Source: Flavobacteriales bacterium
GTDB lineage: Bacteria > Bacteroidota > Bacteroidia > Flavobacteriales_C > GCA-002722245
Assembly: GCA_002717515.1 (NCBI GenBank)
Contig: PBEC01000008.1
Location: 117,561 to 181,560, forward strand
Length of the DNA: 64,000 nt
Direction: 5' to 3'
Part shown: positions 40,873 to 49,922 of the stretch, in pieces
Position numbering within the stretch: position 1 is the stretch's first letter
Layout: each line of letters opens with the position of its first letter
Position numbers and translations under genes: made by a program
The notes under the pieces: model-generated
The model's database searches: none
The model's input: only the letters and a program-made list of their open reading frames with translations
Told to the model about the DNA's origin: nothing

Positions 40873-42975
40873 ATGAAACGACTATCATCTCTATCCGCAC
40901 TTGTACTATTTGTTTCTTCAAACTTAGTTGGTCAATACGATGTATTTATCAACAGAAATAATGAAAAGTTCAACGATGAAATTTTACAAAAACCAATAAA
41001 AAAGCAATACAACATTGCAGATGGATATTGGGATGATAAAAATTACGACTTCGCATTAAAAATTTACAAAAACATCCAAAAAGACGTTCCCTCAACAGCG
41101 TTTTTAAACTTCAAAATAGGAGAGTGTTATGCGAAAGGAACTCTACTCAAAAACAATGACTCTGCGCTTCATTATTTGGCCCTGTCTGCCGATAATGTTT
41201 CCTCAGATCTTGAGTTTGACGTGAACGACAATACGCTCCAATCTGCCCCGATATTTGCCTACTGGGAATACGCTACGTTGTTAAGAAAAAATCACAAAAT
41301 AAAAGAAGCAAAGGAAAACTTCAAGTCCTTTGAAGAATCTCTTGGGAAAAACATAGACAGTGAATGGCAAAAGAAACTCGAAAGAGAAAATAAAATTTGT
41401 GAAACTGCAAAATTACTTCTTGAAAATCCAGTCGACATAATTCTGAAAAGCATAGACAATGTGAACTCAGAATACGCTGAATATGCTCCGGTTGTATCTG
41501 CGGATGAACAAACAATGATTTTTACATCCAGAAGAAAAATTAAAGGAGGTAGTGAAAGTCAACCAAAAGATCCAATCGACTTTAAATATTATGAAGACAT
41601 TTACATTTCCAAAAAAGACGCTCAAGGAAATTGGAGTGAGCCTGAGTTAATTTCGGACAAGATTAATACGGAAGGGCATGAAGCTACAATTGGCTTATCA
41701 GTGGACGGACAGCAGCTTTTAATTTACTCAGCTCAGGAAGACCCCCAAGGAGATATATACTACTCCAAATTAAACGGTCAGGATTGGAGTAAACCCATAC
41801 CTTTTGAAGCATTAAATTCAAAAGCATCCGAAACACACGCTTGTTTCTCAGCGGACGGTAAAACGATATTCTTCACATCGAACAGAAAAGGTGGTTATGG
41901 TGGATTTGATATTTACAGAGTAACCATGCTTCCAAATGGAGCATGGAGTAAGCCTTTAAATCTTGGACCTAAAATCAATACTGAATTTGATGACAGAGCT
42001 CCTTTCATTCACCCTGACGGAGTGTCCCTGTTCTTTTCTTCAAACGGACATGAAACAATGGGTGGATTCGATATATTCCAAGCAACCGACCTTGGTGAGG
42101 ATGGATGGAGTACACCTGAAAACATAGGTTACCCAATAAATACAGCCGAAGATGATGTTTTCTACGCAACTTCTGTAGACGGTAAACGATCTTATTACGC
42201 TTCCAAAAAAGAAGGAGGTAAAGGAGAAAATGATTTGTACTTAATCACCATACCAAAACCACCCGTACAACCCATGACAATTATGTCGGGATACTTTACA
42301 ACAGGAGATGAAGAAGGTACGATTCCTGAAGACGCAGAAATCATTGTTAAAGACAATGAAACTGGTGAAATTGTAGGTATATTTAAACCCAATAAAAAAA
42401 CAGGTAAATATTTGTTCATTTTACCTCCTGATAAAAACTACAATGTAACATATAATGCAGACGGATACTTGTTTAAATCTGAAAACTTAATCGTACCAAA
42501 AAACTCTGCATTTCAATCCATTAAAAAGGAAATTAAACTAGCACCAATAAAAGCAAACGAATCAATTGTACTAAACAATGTATTCTTCGAATTCGAGAGC
42601 TATGATTTGACTCGTGATTCACGTACAGAACTTAATAAACTTTTTAATTTGTTATCGAATAACCCTTCAATTAAAGTTGAAATACAAGGACATACCGATT
42701 CAAAAGGTAAAAAATCATTCAACAAAAAGTTATCTCAAAAAAGAGCTGAATCCGTTAAAAACTACTTAGTTAAAAAGGGAATCAATCCAGAAAGAGTGAA
42801 AGCAGTTGGATATGGAGAAGACCAGCCAATTGCCAAAAACACAAATGCAGACGGATCCGACAACGAAGAAGGAAGAGCTTTAAACAGAAGAATTGAACTA
42901 AAAATTCTAAGCAAAGACGGAGAAGAAAAGGCAAATGTGAATAAGATTGTTGTTCCTGATAATCTAAAAAAATAA
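40873..42975 (+). CDS. OmpA-family protein with TPR, WD40/PD40 and CRD domains (PorE-like)
   Basis: Signal peptide at ATG 40873; TPR; PVVSADEQTMIFTSRR propeller blades; CRD; OmpA motif IQGHTDSKGKKSFNKKLSQKRAESVKNYLVKKG. Confidence 0.85.
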   Translation: MKRLSSLSALVLFVSSNLVGQYDVFINRNNEKFNDEILQKPIKKQYNIADGYWDDKNYDFALKIYKNIQKDVPSTAFLNFKIGECYAKGTLLKNNDSALHYLALSADNVSSDLEFDVNDNTLQSAPIFAYWEYATLLRKNHKIKEAKENFKSFEESLGKNIDSEWQKKLERENKICETAKLLLENPVDIILKSIDNVNSEYAEYAPVVSADEQTMIFTSRRKIKGGSESQPKDPIDFKYYEDIYISKKDAQGNWSEPELISDKINTEGHEATIGLSVDGQQLLIYSAQEDPQGDIYYSKLNGQDWSKPIPFEALNSKASETHACFSADGKTIFFTSNRKGGYGGFDIYRVTMLPNGAWSKPLNLGPKINTEFDDRAPFIHPDGVSLFFSSNGHETMGGFDIFQATDLGEDGWSTPENIGYPINTAEDDVFYATSVDGKRSYYASKKEGGKGENDLYLITIPKPPVQPMTIMSGYFTTGDEEGTIPEDAEIIVKDNETGEIVGIFKPNKKTGKYLFILPPDKNYNVTYNADGYLFKSENLIVPKNSAFQSIKKEIKLAPIKANESIVLNNVFFEFESYDLTRDSRTELNKLFNLLSNNPSIKVEIQGHTDSKGKKSFNKKLSQKRAESVKNYLVKKGINPERVKAVGYGEDQPIAKNTNADGSDNEEGRALNRRIELKILSKDGEEKANVNKIVVPDNLKK

Positions 42976-42994
42976 ACAGCCCAGTATTGGTGTT

Positions 42995-43026
42995 AAAAAA
43001 GCGAATCAAATTTGATTCGCTTTTTT
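42995..43026. terminator. Bidirectional terminator between convergent genes
   Basis: AAAAAAGCGAATCAAATTTGATTCGCTTTTTT perfect palindrome; overlaps the stop codon of the minus-strand WYL gene. Confidence 0.88.
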
Positions 43027-44044
43027 AGTATTGCTCAATTGCTTTTGTCAAACGATTGCAAACGATTTCTCTTAATTCTTTTGGTTCAAGAACAACAACA
43101 TCCTCCCCGTAGCTCAAAACTCGTTCGATAAGTTCATAGGTTAAATAAACCTCTAATCCTATAACAAAACCTTTTTCATCTTCTGAAATAAATCTTTGCG
43201 AAGTATGTAGAGGTTGCGTAATCAAATATCCTTTTTGGGCAGAGGAAAACCTTAATATGACCTTAAAAAACTCTTTATCTACCTGAGTGATTCCAAAAGA
43301 GTACTTAAAAAATTCAAGTGGATCAAAACCCGGTTGAACGATGAAATCACTTTCCAATAAATTTAAATCTTTAATTCTATCAAGAGCATAAGTAGCCAAC
43401 CCCCTTTTTTGCTGAACATATCCAATTAAATACCATCTATGCTTATACTCCTTTAGTAAATAGGGATGAACAGTTATTTTTTTTGATTCATTAGAGTCGA
43501 ATCTTTTATATAGGATTTCTGTTTGATGATAGTCTTTAATTGCGGTATACAAATTCTGTAAAAATTCTTTTCCTGGGTAATTTGGGTAAGAGTCGAACTG
43601 AACAATTTTATCTATTCTTTCGTCCTGAACATCAGATGAAATATTCAATCGATCAAATATTTTTTCAATTGCGAATCTGAATTGAGCAAACATGGGGGAC
43701 TCCCTGAAATTCATCAATGTGTTTGAGGCAAACTTTATAGCATCGATATCTTCACTTTTTAAAGGAATGGAATGAATCGTATATTCTTCATCTTTGTAAT
43801 AATAGCCCATGTAAACTCTTGAAAACTTGATTGGAGCGAAAAAACCAAGCTCTTCATCAGTTCGCATCGCTCTAAAATCTTTTTCAATAGTACTAACTGA
43901 AATATGTTCACCCCAATCTGAGCCAAACAAAGAATCTTCGCACTTTGCTCGAATTTCTTCCAAAGTTGGGTAAGGTTTATACTTATTTCTAAGCATCGAA
44001 TCAATTATACGATATCTTATGAGAGCATGTTTATGTAAAGACAT
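43025..44044 (-). CDS. WYL-domain transcriptional regulator
   Basis: N-terminal HTH-like region, WYL-like HRWYLIGYVQQKRGLATYALDRI. Confidence 0.88.
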   Translation of the reverse strand: MSLHKHALIRYRIIDSMLRNKYKPYPTLEEIRAKCEDSLFGSDWGEHISVSTIEKDFRAMRTDEELGFFAPIKFSRVYMGYYYKDEEYTIHSIPLKSEDIDAIKFASNTLMNFRESPMFAQFRFAIEKIFDRLNISSDVQDERIDKIVQFDSYPNYPGKEFLQNLYTAIKDYHQTEILYKRFDSNESKKITVHPYLLKEYKHRWYLIGYVQQKRGLATYALDRIKDLNLLESDFIVQPGFDPLEFFKYSFGITQVDKEFFKVILRFSSAQKGYLITQPLHTSQRFISEDEKGFVIGLEVYLTYELIERVLSYGEDVVVLEPKELREIVCNRLTKAIEQY

Positions 44045-44072
44045 ACATCTAAAATAAAAATATTTTAACTTG

Positions 44073-44099
44073 AAGTCTTGTAAAATAGAGAAAAGACTT
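44073..44099. promoter_or_regulatory. Inverted repeat AAGTCTT-N13-AAGACTT in the WYL/tpx divergent intergenic region
   Basis: Perfect 7-bp arms, 20 bp centre to centre. Confidence 0.45.
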
Positions 44100-44132
44100 T
44101 AATCTTTAGGCAAACAATTAATTTTTAAAAAA

Positions 44133-44633
44133 ATGGCAACAGTAACATTGAAAGGAAATGCGATAAACACCTCGGGAGAACTTCCACAAATAGGAAATAA
44201 AATGCCCGATTTCAACTTAGTAAAAAACGACTTAAGTGTATTATCAAACAATGATTTACAAGGAAAAAAAGTGGTATACAATATTTTCCCAAGTGTAGAT
44301 ACCGGAACATGTGCGGCTTCAACCAGAAGGTTTAATCAGGAAGCCTCTTCCTTAGAAAATACGACGGTAGTATGTGTTTCCAGAGATCTTCCATTTGCAC
44401 AAAAAAGATTTTGTGGTGCAGAAGGTATCAACAACGTAATAATGGCATCGGATTATAAAAATGGAGATTTCGGAAAAGATTTGGGTGTTATTTTCACCGA
44501 CGGACCACTAAGTGCTTTACTATCTAGATCAGTAATAGTAGCTGATGAAGATGGTAAAATCTTATTTACTGAACAAGTTTCTGAAACTGCAGACGAACCA
44601 AACTATGAAGCAGCGTTAGCAGCTTTAAAATAG
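44133..44633 (+). CDS. tpx: Thiol peroxidase
   Basis: FPSVDTGTCAASTRRFNQEA and VSRDLPFAQKRFCGAEG (peroxidatic and resolving Cys). Confidence 0.95.
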   Translation: MATVTLKGNAINTSGELPQIGNKMPDFNLVKNDLSVLSNNDLQGKKVVYNIFPSVDTGTCAASTRRFNQEASSLENTTVVCVSRDLPFAQKRFCGAEGINNVIMASDYKNGDFGKDLGVIFTDGPLSALLSRSVIVADEDGKILFTEQVSETADEPNYEAALAALK

Positions 44634-44647
44634 AACTTCTTGATTTT

Positions 44648-44687
44648 AAACTCAAACATTCTAAAAACCTGGAGTGTTTGAGTTTTT
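44648..44687 (+). terminator. Terminator of tpx
   Basis: AAACTCAAACATTC...GGAGTGTTTGAGTTTTT hairpin. Confidence 0.6.
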
Positions 44688-44718
44688 ACATAGTTCATCT
44701 GTTCTTAATTTTACCAGC

Positions 44719-45204
44719 ATGAATTTAGACGAGCTTAAAAAAAAGGCTGCAACGCAAAAAAAATCCAACAAAAAACTAGTTGCGAAGCTCAAGAAAAAAA
44801 AAGGCGGCCTTGTTGATGATTTATTTATTGAAGCCCATTCAAACGTTTTCAGCTGTACAGATTGCCTAAAATGCGCAAATTGTTGTAAAACTACCGGACC
44901 TCTTTTTACCGATAAAGACATCGACAGAATCGCCAAACATTTAAATATAAAACCTACAAAATTCATCACCGAATATTTACGAATCGATGAAGATGGAGAT
45001 TATGTTTTACAGTCTACGCCTTGTAAATTTCTTAAAAACGACAATTATTGCTCGATTTATGAAGTTAGACCTAAAGCTTGCTCAGAATATCCTCATACCG
45101 ATAGAAAGAAGCAACATCAGATACTAAACTTGAATTTAAAAAACACAGAAATTTGTCCTGGTGTTTTTGAAATTTTCGAAGAAATTAAAAGAAAGGATAT
45201 CTAA
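44719..45204 (+). CDS. YkgJ-family cysteine cluster (Zn/Fe-chelating) protein
   Basis: CTDCLKCANCCKTTGP...CKFLKNDNYCSIYEVRPKACSEYPH; start at internal ATG 44719. Confidence 0.88.
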   Translation: MNLDELKKKAATQKKSNKKLVAKLKKKKGGLVDDLFIEAHSNVFSCTDCLKCANCCKTTGPLFTDKDIDRIAKHLNIKPTKFITEYLRIDEDGDYVLQSTPCKFLKNDNYCSIYEVRPKACSEYPHTDRKKQHQILNLNLKNTEICPGVFEIFEEIKRKDI

Positions 45205-45246
45205 TATTGTGAAATAGAATTCAAGTTTAAATAGTAAACTTAGTGA

Positions 45247-47346
45247 ATGAAACAACTCTTCAATATTTACAAAAAAGATAAAAAGCCGATATACTACATC
45301 ACGATTTTTTTTGTCTTTGTAAATTTATTCTGGTCTTTTTACAGCAACAACACATGGGATGATGACTGTCCTGCTCGATTTCAAAACACATTACATGCAA
45401 TAGAAGATGCTGAACAATTTGTAAGTCTTTGGAACCGACCTTTGTTTGTTTTAATTTTTGTTTTACCCGTACAATTTGGTGCATGGACAATTCCAATAAT
45501 TCAAACCTTTTTTTCAATTATATCAGGGTTAAGTTTGTATCAGGTTGCAAAAAGCCAAAAATTTCGATTTGCTTACCTGGCATTTCCTTTACTGGCATTT
45601 CAACCTTTCGTATTTGGAGTTTCCCGATACGCGATGACTGAACCATTAGCCGTAACATTAATTTGTCTCTCTCTTTTCTTTCAAAACAAAAAAAAATGGA
45701 CTGCTTTTGCAATATGTGGATCCTTACTTCCCCTTGCACGTTTAGAATTGGTTATTTTTCTTCCTCTCTATGCAATCGCTTTAATACAAGCAAAAAAATA
45801 CCTTTCAATACTGATTCTTGGAACACCTACTCTACTCTGGGCAATTGCAGGAGGTATATTAAACCATGATATCTTCTGGATTTTTGAGGAAACAATAGGA
45901 AAAGAAAAAAAAGAAAACAGATACGGTCATCAGGAGTGGCACACTTATTCATCAAGATATGCATACATAATAGGACCTGTTGTATTCCTTTTCTCTCTCT
46001 TAGGTGCGTATAAAATCTGGAAATCAAAATTCCTTCGAATTTATATATTGCTCCCGTTTGTTTTGGGATTCATCGTTTACACACTGTTTTCCTGGAAATT
46101 AAATATGGGAAATGCGGCAGGATTTTTAAGAAACATAATACCCATTTCTCCATTCATAGCGCTTTTTAGTTTAGCAGGTATAAATACCTGGTTTGTGTTT
46201 GCATCCAAGAAAAATAAAAATTTAAGAAACTTTCCAAAACTGAAGAAAAAAGAATCCCTAATATGGACTAAAAAAGTAAAAGACTTCAACTTAAAAGTTC
46301 GAAATAACAAGATTTTATGTGTCGTATCATTTTCACTTTCCGTTTTTCTACTCTATGTCTTTTTTACAAATAAATTGGAAATGCATCATAAAAAACTAGT
46401 AGAAACTTATGATTTCTCCCTTTTTTACACAGCGATATTACTACTTACATCATTAATAATTTTTCTCTTTTTAAAAAGAAAACTTCTAAATTATTTATTT
46501 CCTTCATGTATATTCTTATTCCTGTCAAGTTATACCCTAATTACGGAACATCCTTTAGCCAATTCAAATGAGGAACGTCAATTGATTTCAAAATATGCTG
46601 AACTCTACAACAGCAGCTATTTAAATAATAAAAGTACACATGTAAATCACCCCTGGTTTTTTTGGAGTACTGGAATCAACCGATACGATTCTCAAATAAG
46701 AGCAATGAAAAAGGAAAGTCTTCATGAAGCAAAAGTTGGAGCCATAGCACTTTTTGAAACACGCTACAGCAATCGACTTAACGGCAATGTGAATAAAACT
46801 TATCTTAACGACAGCGAATACTGGGTTGAATTAGCACGTCACAGTACTCCATCGGAAAACTTTTTGATCAGTACATATGAAAAAGTAAATGGATTTGAAA
46901 ACTATGAAAAAAGTCATTTTAAATTCATAGAAGCAACAAATGAATCTGATCCAACGGCTTTTTATTGTTTAGGTAATACCTACCTTACAAAACTTAATAA
47001 TCTTGAAAAAGCTTATAACGCATTTGCCAAGTCAATACATATTGATTCAACCTATTCAGAAGGTTTTCTTGGCTTAGGAAAAACAATGATTCAAACAAAA
47101 AACTTCAAAAATGCAATTGTCTTCATTAACAAAGGTCTTGAAACATCACCTAAAAACTTTAATTTACTTTTACAAAAAGGGATTGCTCAAATTAACCTCC
47201 AACACTTCGACTCAGCCATAAAAACCCTTGAAAAAGCAAATAAAATTAAAAAATCGAACAGTAGTAGTTCTAAAAATAAAGAGCTTGACAAATTCAATGA
47301 AATTTTAAAAAACTATAAGAAATTAAAATCGCGCGAGATAAAGTAA
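45247..47346 (+). CDS. Multi-TM glycosyltransferase-like protein with C-terminal TPR
   Basis: Many TM helices, WDDDCPARF early motif, C-terminal TPR-like AFYCLGNTYLTKLNNLEKAYNAFAKSI. Confidence 0.65.
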   Translation: MKQLFNIYKKDKKPIYYITIFFVFVNLFWSFYSNNTWDDDCPARFQNTLHAIEDAEQFVSLWNRPLFVLIFVLPVQFGAWTIPIIQTFFSIISGLSLYQVAKSQKFRFAYLAFPLLAFQPFVFGVSRYAMTEPLAVTLICLSLFFQNKKKWTAFAICGSLLPLARLELVIFLPLYAIALIQAKKYLSILILGTPTLLWAIAGGILNHDIFWIFEETIGKEKKENRYGHQEWHTYSSRYAYIIGPVVFLFSLLGAYKIWKSKFLRIYILLPFVLGFIVYTLFSWKLNMGNAAGFLRNIIPISPFIALFSLAGINTWFVFASKKNKNLRNFPKLKKKESLIWTKKVKDFNLKVRNNKILCVVSFSLSVFLLYVFFTNKLEMHHKKLVETYDFSLFYTAILLLTSLIIFLFLKRKLLNYLFPSCIFLFLSSYTLITEHPLANSNEERQLISKYAELYNSSYLNNKSTHVNHPWFFWSTGINRYDSQIRAMKKESLHEAKVGAIALFETRYSNRLNGNVNKTYLNDSEYWVELARHSTPSENFLISTYEKVNGFENYEKSHFKFIEATNESDPTAFYCLGNTYLTKLNNLEKAYNAFAKSIHIDSTYSEGFLGLGKTMIQTKNFKNAIVFINKGLETSPKNFNLLLQKGIAQINLQHFDSAIKTLEKANKIKKSNSSSSKNKELDKFNEILKNYKKLKSREIK

Positions 47347-47405
47347 TTTAAATCGAACTCATTAAGCATTTTGAAATCTAATTTCAAATACAGAGAAGCC
47401 TTTAT

Positions 47406-48002
47406 TTATTCCAACATTAGAATAATCAACTGAATTAAACCAATTAAAAAACCTAAAATACCACCCAACAATTCAATAAATTTGAATTCTTTCTTCATAA
47501 TTGAATAAAGTATCTCCTCTAATTTATCGCTGGAAAAATTAACTACCTTATCGTATACTACTGATTTAACATCGATTTCACTCTTAAGTTTATCAGCATA
47601 TGAATCGATAACTCCGGGAATAACATCCGTAATCTCTGTTAACAAGGTAGACTTTATCTTACTTTTCAAATCGTCGTTTAGAAACATTGCAAGCATAGGC
47701 ATACTTGCAACCAGTTTGACATTTATAAAATCGTCAATTTTATTTTCTACGAATGCAATTACCTCCTGATTATCGGATGATTTCATTTTCGAGACAACAT
47801 CATCTATAGAAAAAAGCTCTGATGCCACAATATGACCTAATTTTTCAGCCATAACCTTCTGTCGCTTTGGAAAAACACCTTGAACTTTAAAAAAGAAAAA
47901 GTTTTTGGGTTCTTTTGGATGAAACAGCATTTTTACGGCAATCCAGTTTGTAACCCAACCCGTTATAGCTCCAATAAACGGAAAAATAAAATACCAACTC
48001 AT
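47406..48002 (-). CDS. DUF445-family membrane protein
   Basis: FIGAITGWVTNWIAVKMLFHP...VFPKRQKVMAEKLG. Confidence 0.88.
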   Translation of the reverse strand: MSWYFIFPFIGAITGWVTNWIAVKMLFHPKEPKNFFFFKVQGVFPKRQKVMAEKLGHIVASELFSIDDVVSKMKSSDNQEVIAFVENKIDDFINVKLVASMPMLAMFLNDDLKSKIKSTLLTEITDVIPGVIDSYADKLKSEIDVKSVVYDKVVNFSSDKLEEILYSIMKKEFKFIELLGGILGFLIGLIQLIILMLE

Positions 48003-48023
48003 AATTTATAATTTTTGAAAAAA

Positions 48024-48046
48024 AAAGTCCCGATTACCGGGACTTT
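48024..48046 (-). terminator. Terminator of ferredoxin gene
   Basis: AAAGTCCCGATTACCGGGACTTT with T-run on minus strand. Confidence 0.85.
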
Positions 48047-48066
48047 AAAATTAGAGACAAATCTTT

Positions 48067-48414
48067 TTATAAATGCATAAATTCCTTTTTGGCCATCAAT
48101 TGTTCCTCAGTTTCTTCATTGTCTTCATCATCCACGCAACAATCAACTGGGCATACTGCAGCACATTGAGGTTCATCGTGAAAACCTACACATTCTGTAC
48201 ACTTATCCGTAACAATGTAATATACATCTTCTTCCTTTGGTTCTTGATCATCATCAGCTTCGTAATCATTACCATTTGGTGTGGTTACATTTCCCGTTAG
48301 AGATGTACCATCTGACAACCTCCATTCTACACCACCTTCATAAATAGCATTGTTTGGGCACTCCGGCTCACAAGCTCCGCAATTAATACATTCGTCAGTT
48401 ATTGTAATAGCCAT
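48067..48414 (-). CDS. 4Fe-4S dicluster ferredoxin
   Basis: MAITITDECINCGACEPECPNNAIYEGG and CTECVGFHDEPQCAAVCPVDCCV; start at ATG 48412-48414. Confidence 0.92.
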   Translation of the reverse strand: MAITITDECINCGACEPECPNNAIYEGGVEWRLSDGTSLTGNVTTPNGNDYEADDDQEPKEEDVYYIVTDKCTECVGFHDEPQCAAVCPVDCCVDDEDNEETEEQLMAKKEFMHL

Positions 48415-48647
48415 AATATACTGTTTACAGTAAAAATAATAAGTCATTCGATAAGAAACCAATTCAAGAATAAAATTTTTCAAATATTTGAATAAATAAA
48501 GCCTATTTAGAATCAAAACAGATAAGAAATGGTGATAATCAATCGAAAACAACAAAAAATTAAAAAAAGACACTTAACTTCAAGAAATTGATAACACCTT
48601 TTATTGATGCATGAAGCAATAGCCAAAGAATAGCTTATTTTAGCACC

Positions 48648-49739
48648 ATGAACCTACTTGTAATAAGTAATTATCAAGATTATCACACTACTCGTCCCGA
48701 AGCTGACATTTTTAAAAAAATGTCTAAACTCGGAGTCAATATCACAATAATGACCTACGGTGAAAGTAAACATGCAAAAGAGTTCAAGGATTTAGGAATC
48801 AAGGTAATTGACTTTCATCCCGAAAAAAAGTTTGACAAAAAGGAAATTCTAAAAATCAAAAACACAATTATTGAAGATAAAATCAACATAGTTCATGCCT
48901 TCAGCAGCAAAGGAAGCTATGCAGCAATTAAAGCTGCAAAGGGACTCAATGTAAAACTTATTTTATATCGAGGATTTACTGGAAACCTTGAATGGTGGAA
49001 TCCAAGTTCATACCTTAAACACCTCAACAAAAGAGTTGATGCAATCATGTGTAACTCGAAAGGTGTCAAAGAATACTTCGACAAGCAATTATTTTTCAAA
49101 AAAGATAAAGCCGTAACCATAAATAAAGGTCATGACACTTCTTGGTATGCTGAATATAAGCCAGTTGATATCAAAAAAGAACTGGGCTTATCAAACGATG
49201 CATTTTTATTAATAAATGTGGCCAATAATCGAAAAATGAAGGGGATACCTTATTTAATGAAAAGTGTTGCATTACTCCCAAAAAATAAAAACATTCATTT
49301 GCTTCTGGCGGGAAAAGGAATGAAAACCAGAGAAAATTTAGAGATTCTAAAACAAGCAGATTGCGAAGACAGAGTGCACTTTTTAGGTTTTCGAAAGGAC
49401 GTTCTCAATGTTGTTGCAGCCTGTGATGTTTTCGTACTCTCTTCCTTATTTGGAGAATCAATCACTAAATCTGTAATTGAAGCCATGTCGCTTCAAAAGC
49501 CAGCAATAATAACAGACATACCAGGAAACGTTGAACTTATTGAGGATGGAAAAAGTGGCTTTGTTACGCCAAGTAAAAAACCCAAAGCCATGGCTCAAGC
49601 AATTGTGAACATGTACAACAACCCAGAAAAAACTAAGCAAATGGGTGTGGCTGCAAAATCGAGAATTCAAAATCAATTGAGCTCAAAACAAACGGTAATT
49701 CAACTTAAAGCACTTTATGAAAAAATTCTTGCTGAATGA
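48648..49739 (+). CDS. Family 4 glycosyltransferase
   Basis: GT4 features: LLLAGKGMKTRENLE, VHFLGFRKDVLNVVAACDVFVLSSLFGESITKSVIEAMSLQKPAIITDIPGNVELIEDGKSGF. Confidence 0.92.
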   Translation: MNLLVISNYQDYHTTRPEADIFKKMSKLGVNITIMTYGESKHAKEFKDLGIKVIDFHPEKKFDKKEILKIKNTIIEDKINIVHAFSSKGSYAAIKAAKGLNVKLILYRGFTGNLEWWNPSSYLKHLNKRVDAIMCNSKGVKEYFDKQLFFKKDKAVTINKGHDTSWYAEYKPVDIKKELGLSNDAFLLINVANNRKMKGIPYLMKSVALLPKNKNIHLLLAGKGMKTRENLEILKQADCEDRVHFLGFRKDVLNVVAACDVFVLSSLFGESITKSVIEAMSLQKPAIITDIPGNVELIEDGKSGFVTPSKKPKAMAQAIVNMYNNPEKTKQMGVAAKSRIQNQLSSKQTVIQLKALYEKILAE

Positions 49740-49922
49740 AATAATTAATCCATTTCTGTATTCATTGAAAAATAAACTGTCTTTTTAAAATTGATTCCAA
49801 ACAATTATTTCCATTCCCTTTTAAGAAAAGATTTTTTTAGACAAATTTAAATATGGAATTAAAATTTCTTTAAAGAAAAACGATATACTTGTAACCAACA
49901 AAAGAAAATTAAACCAAAAAAA

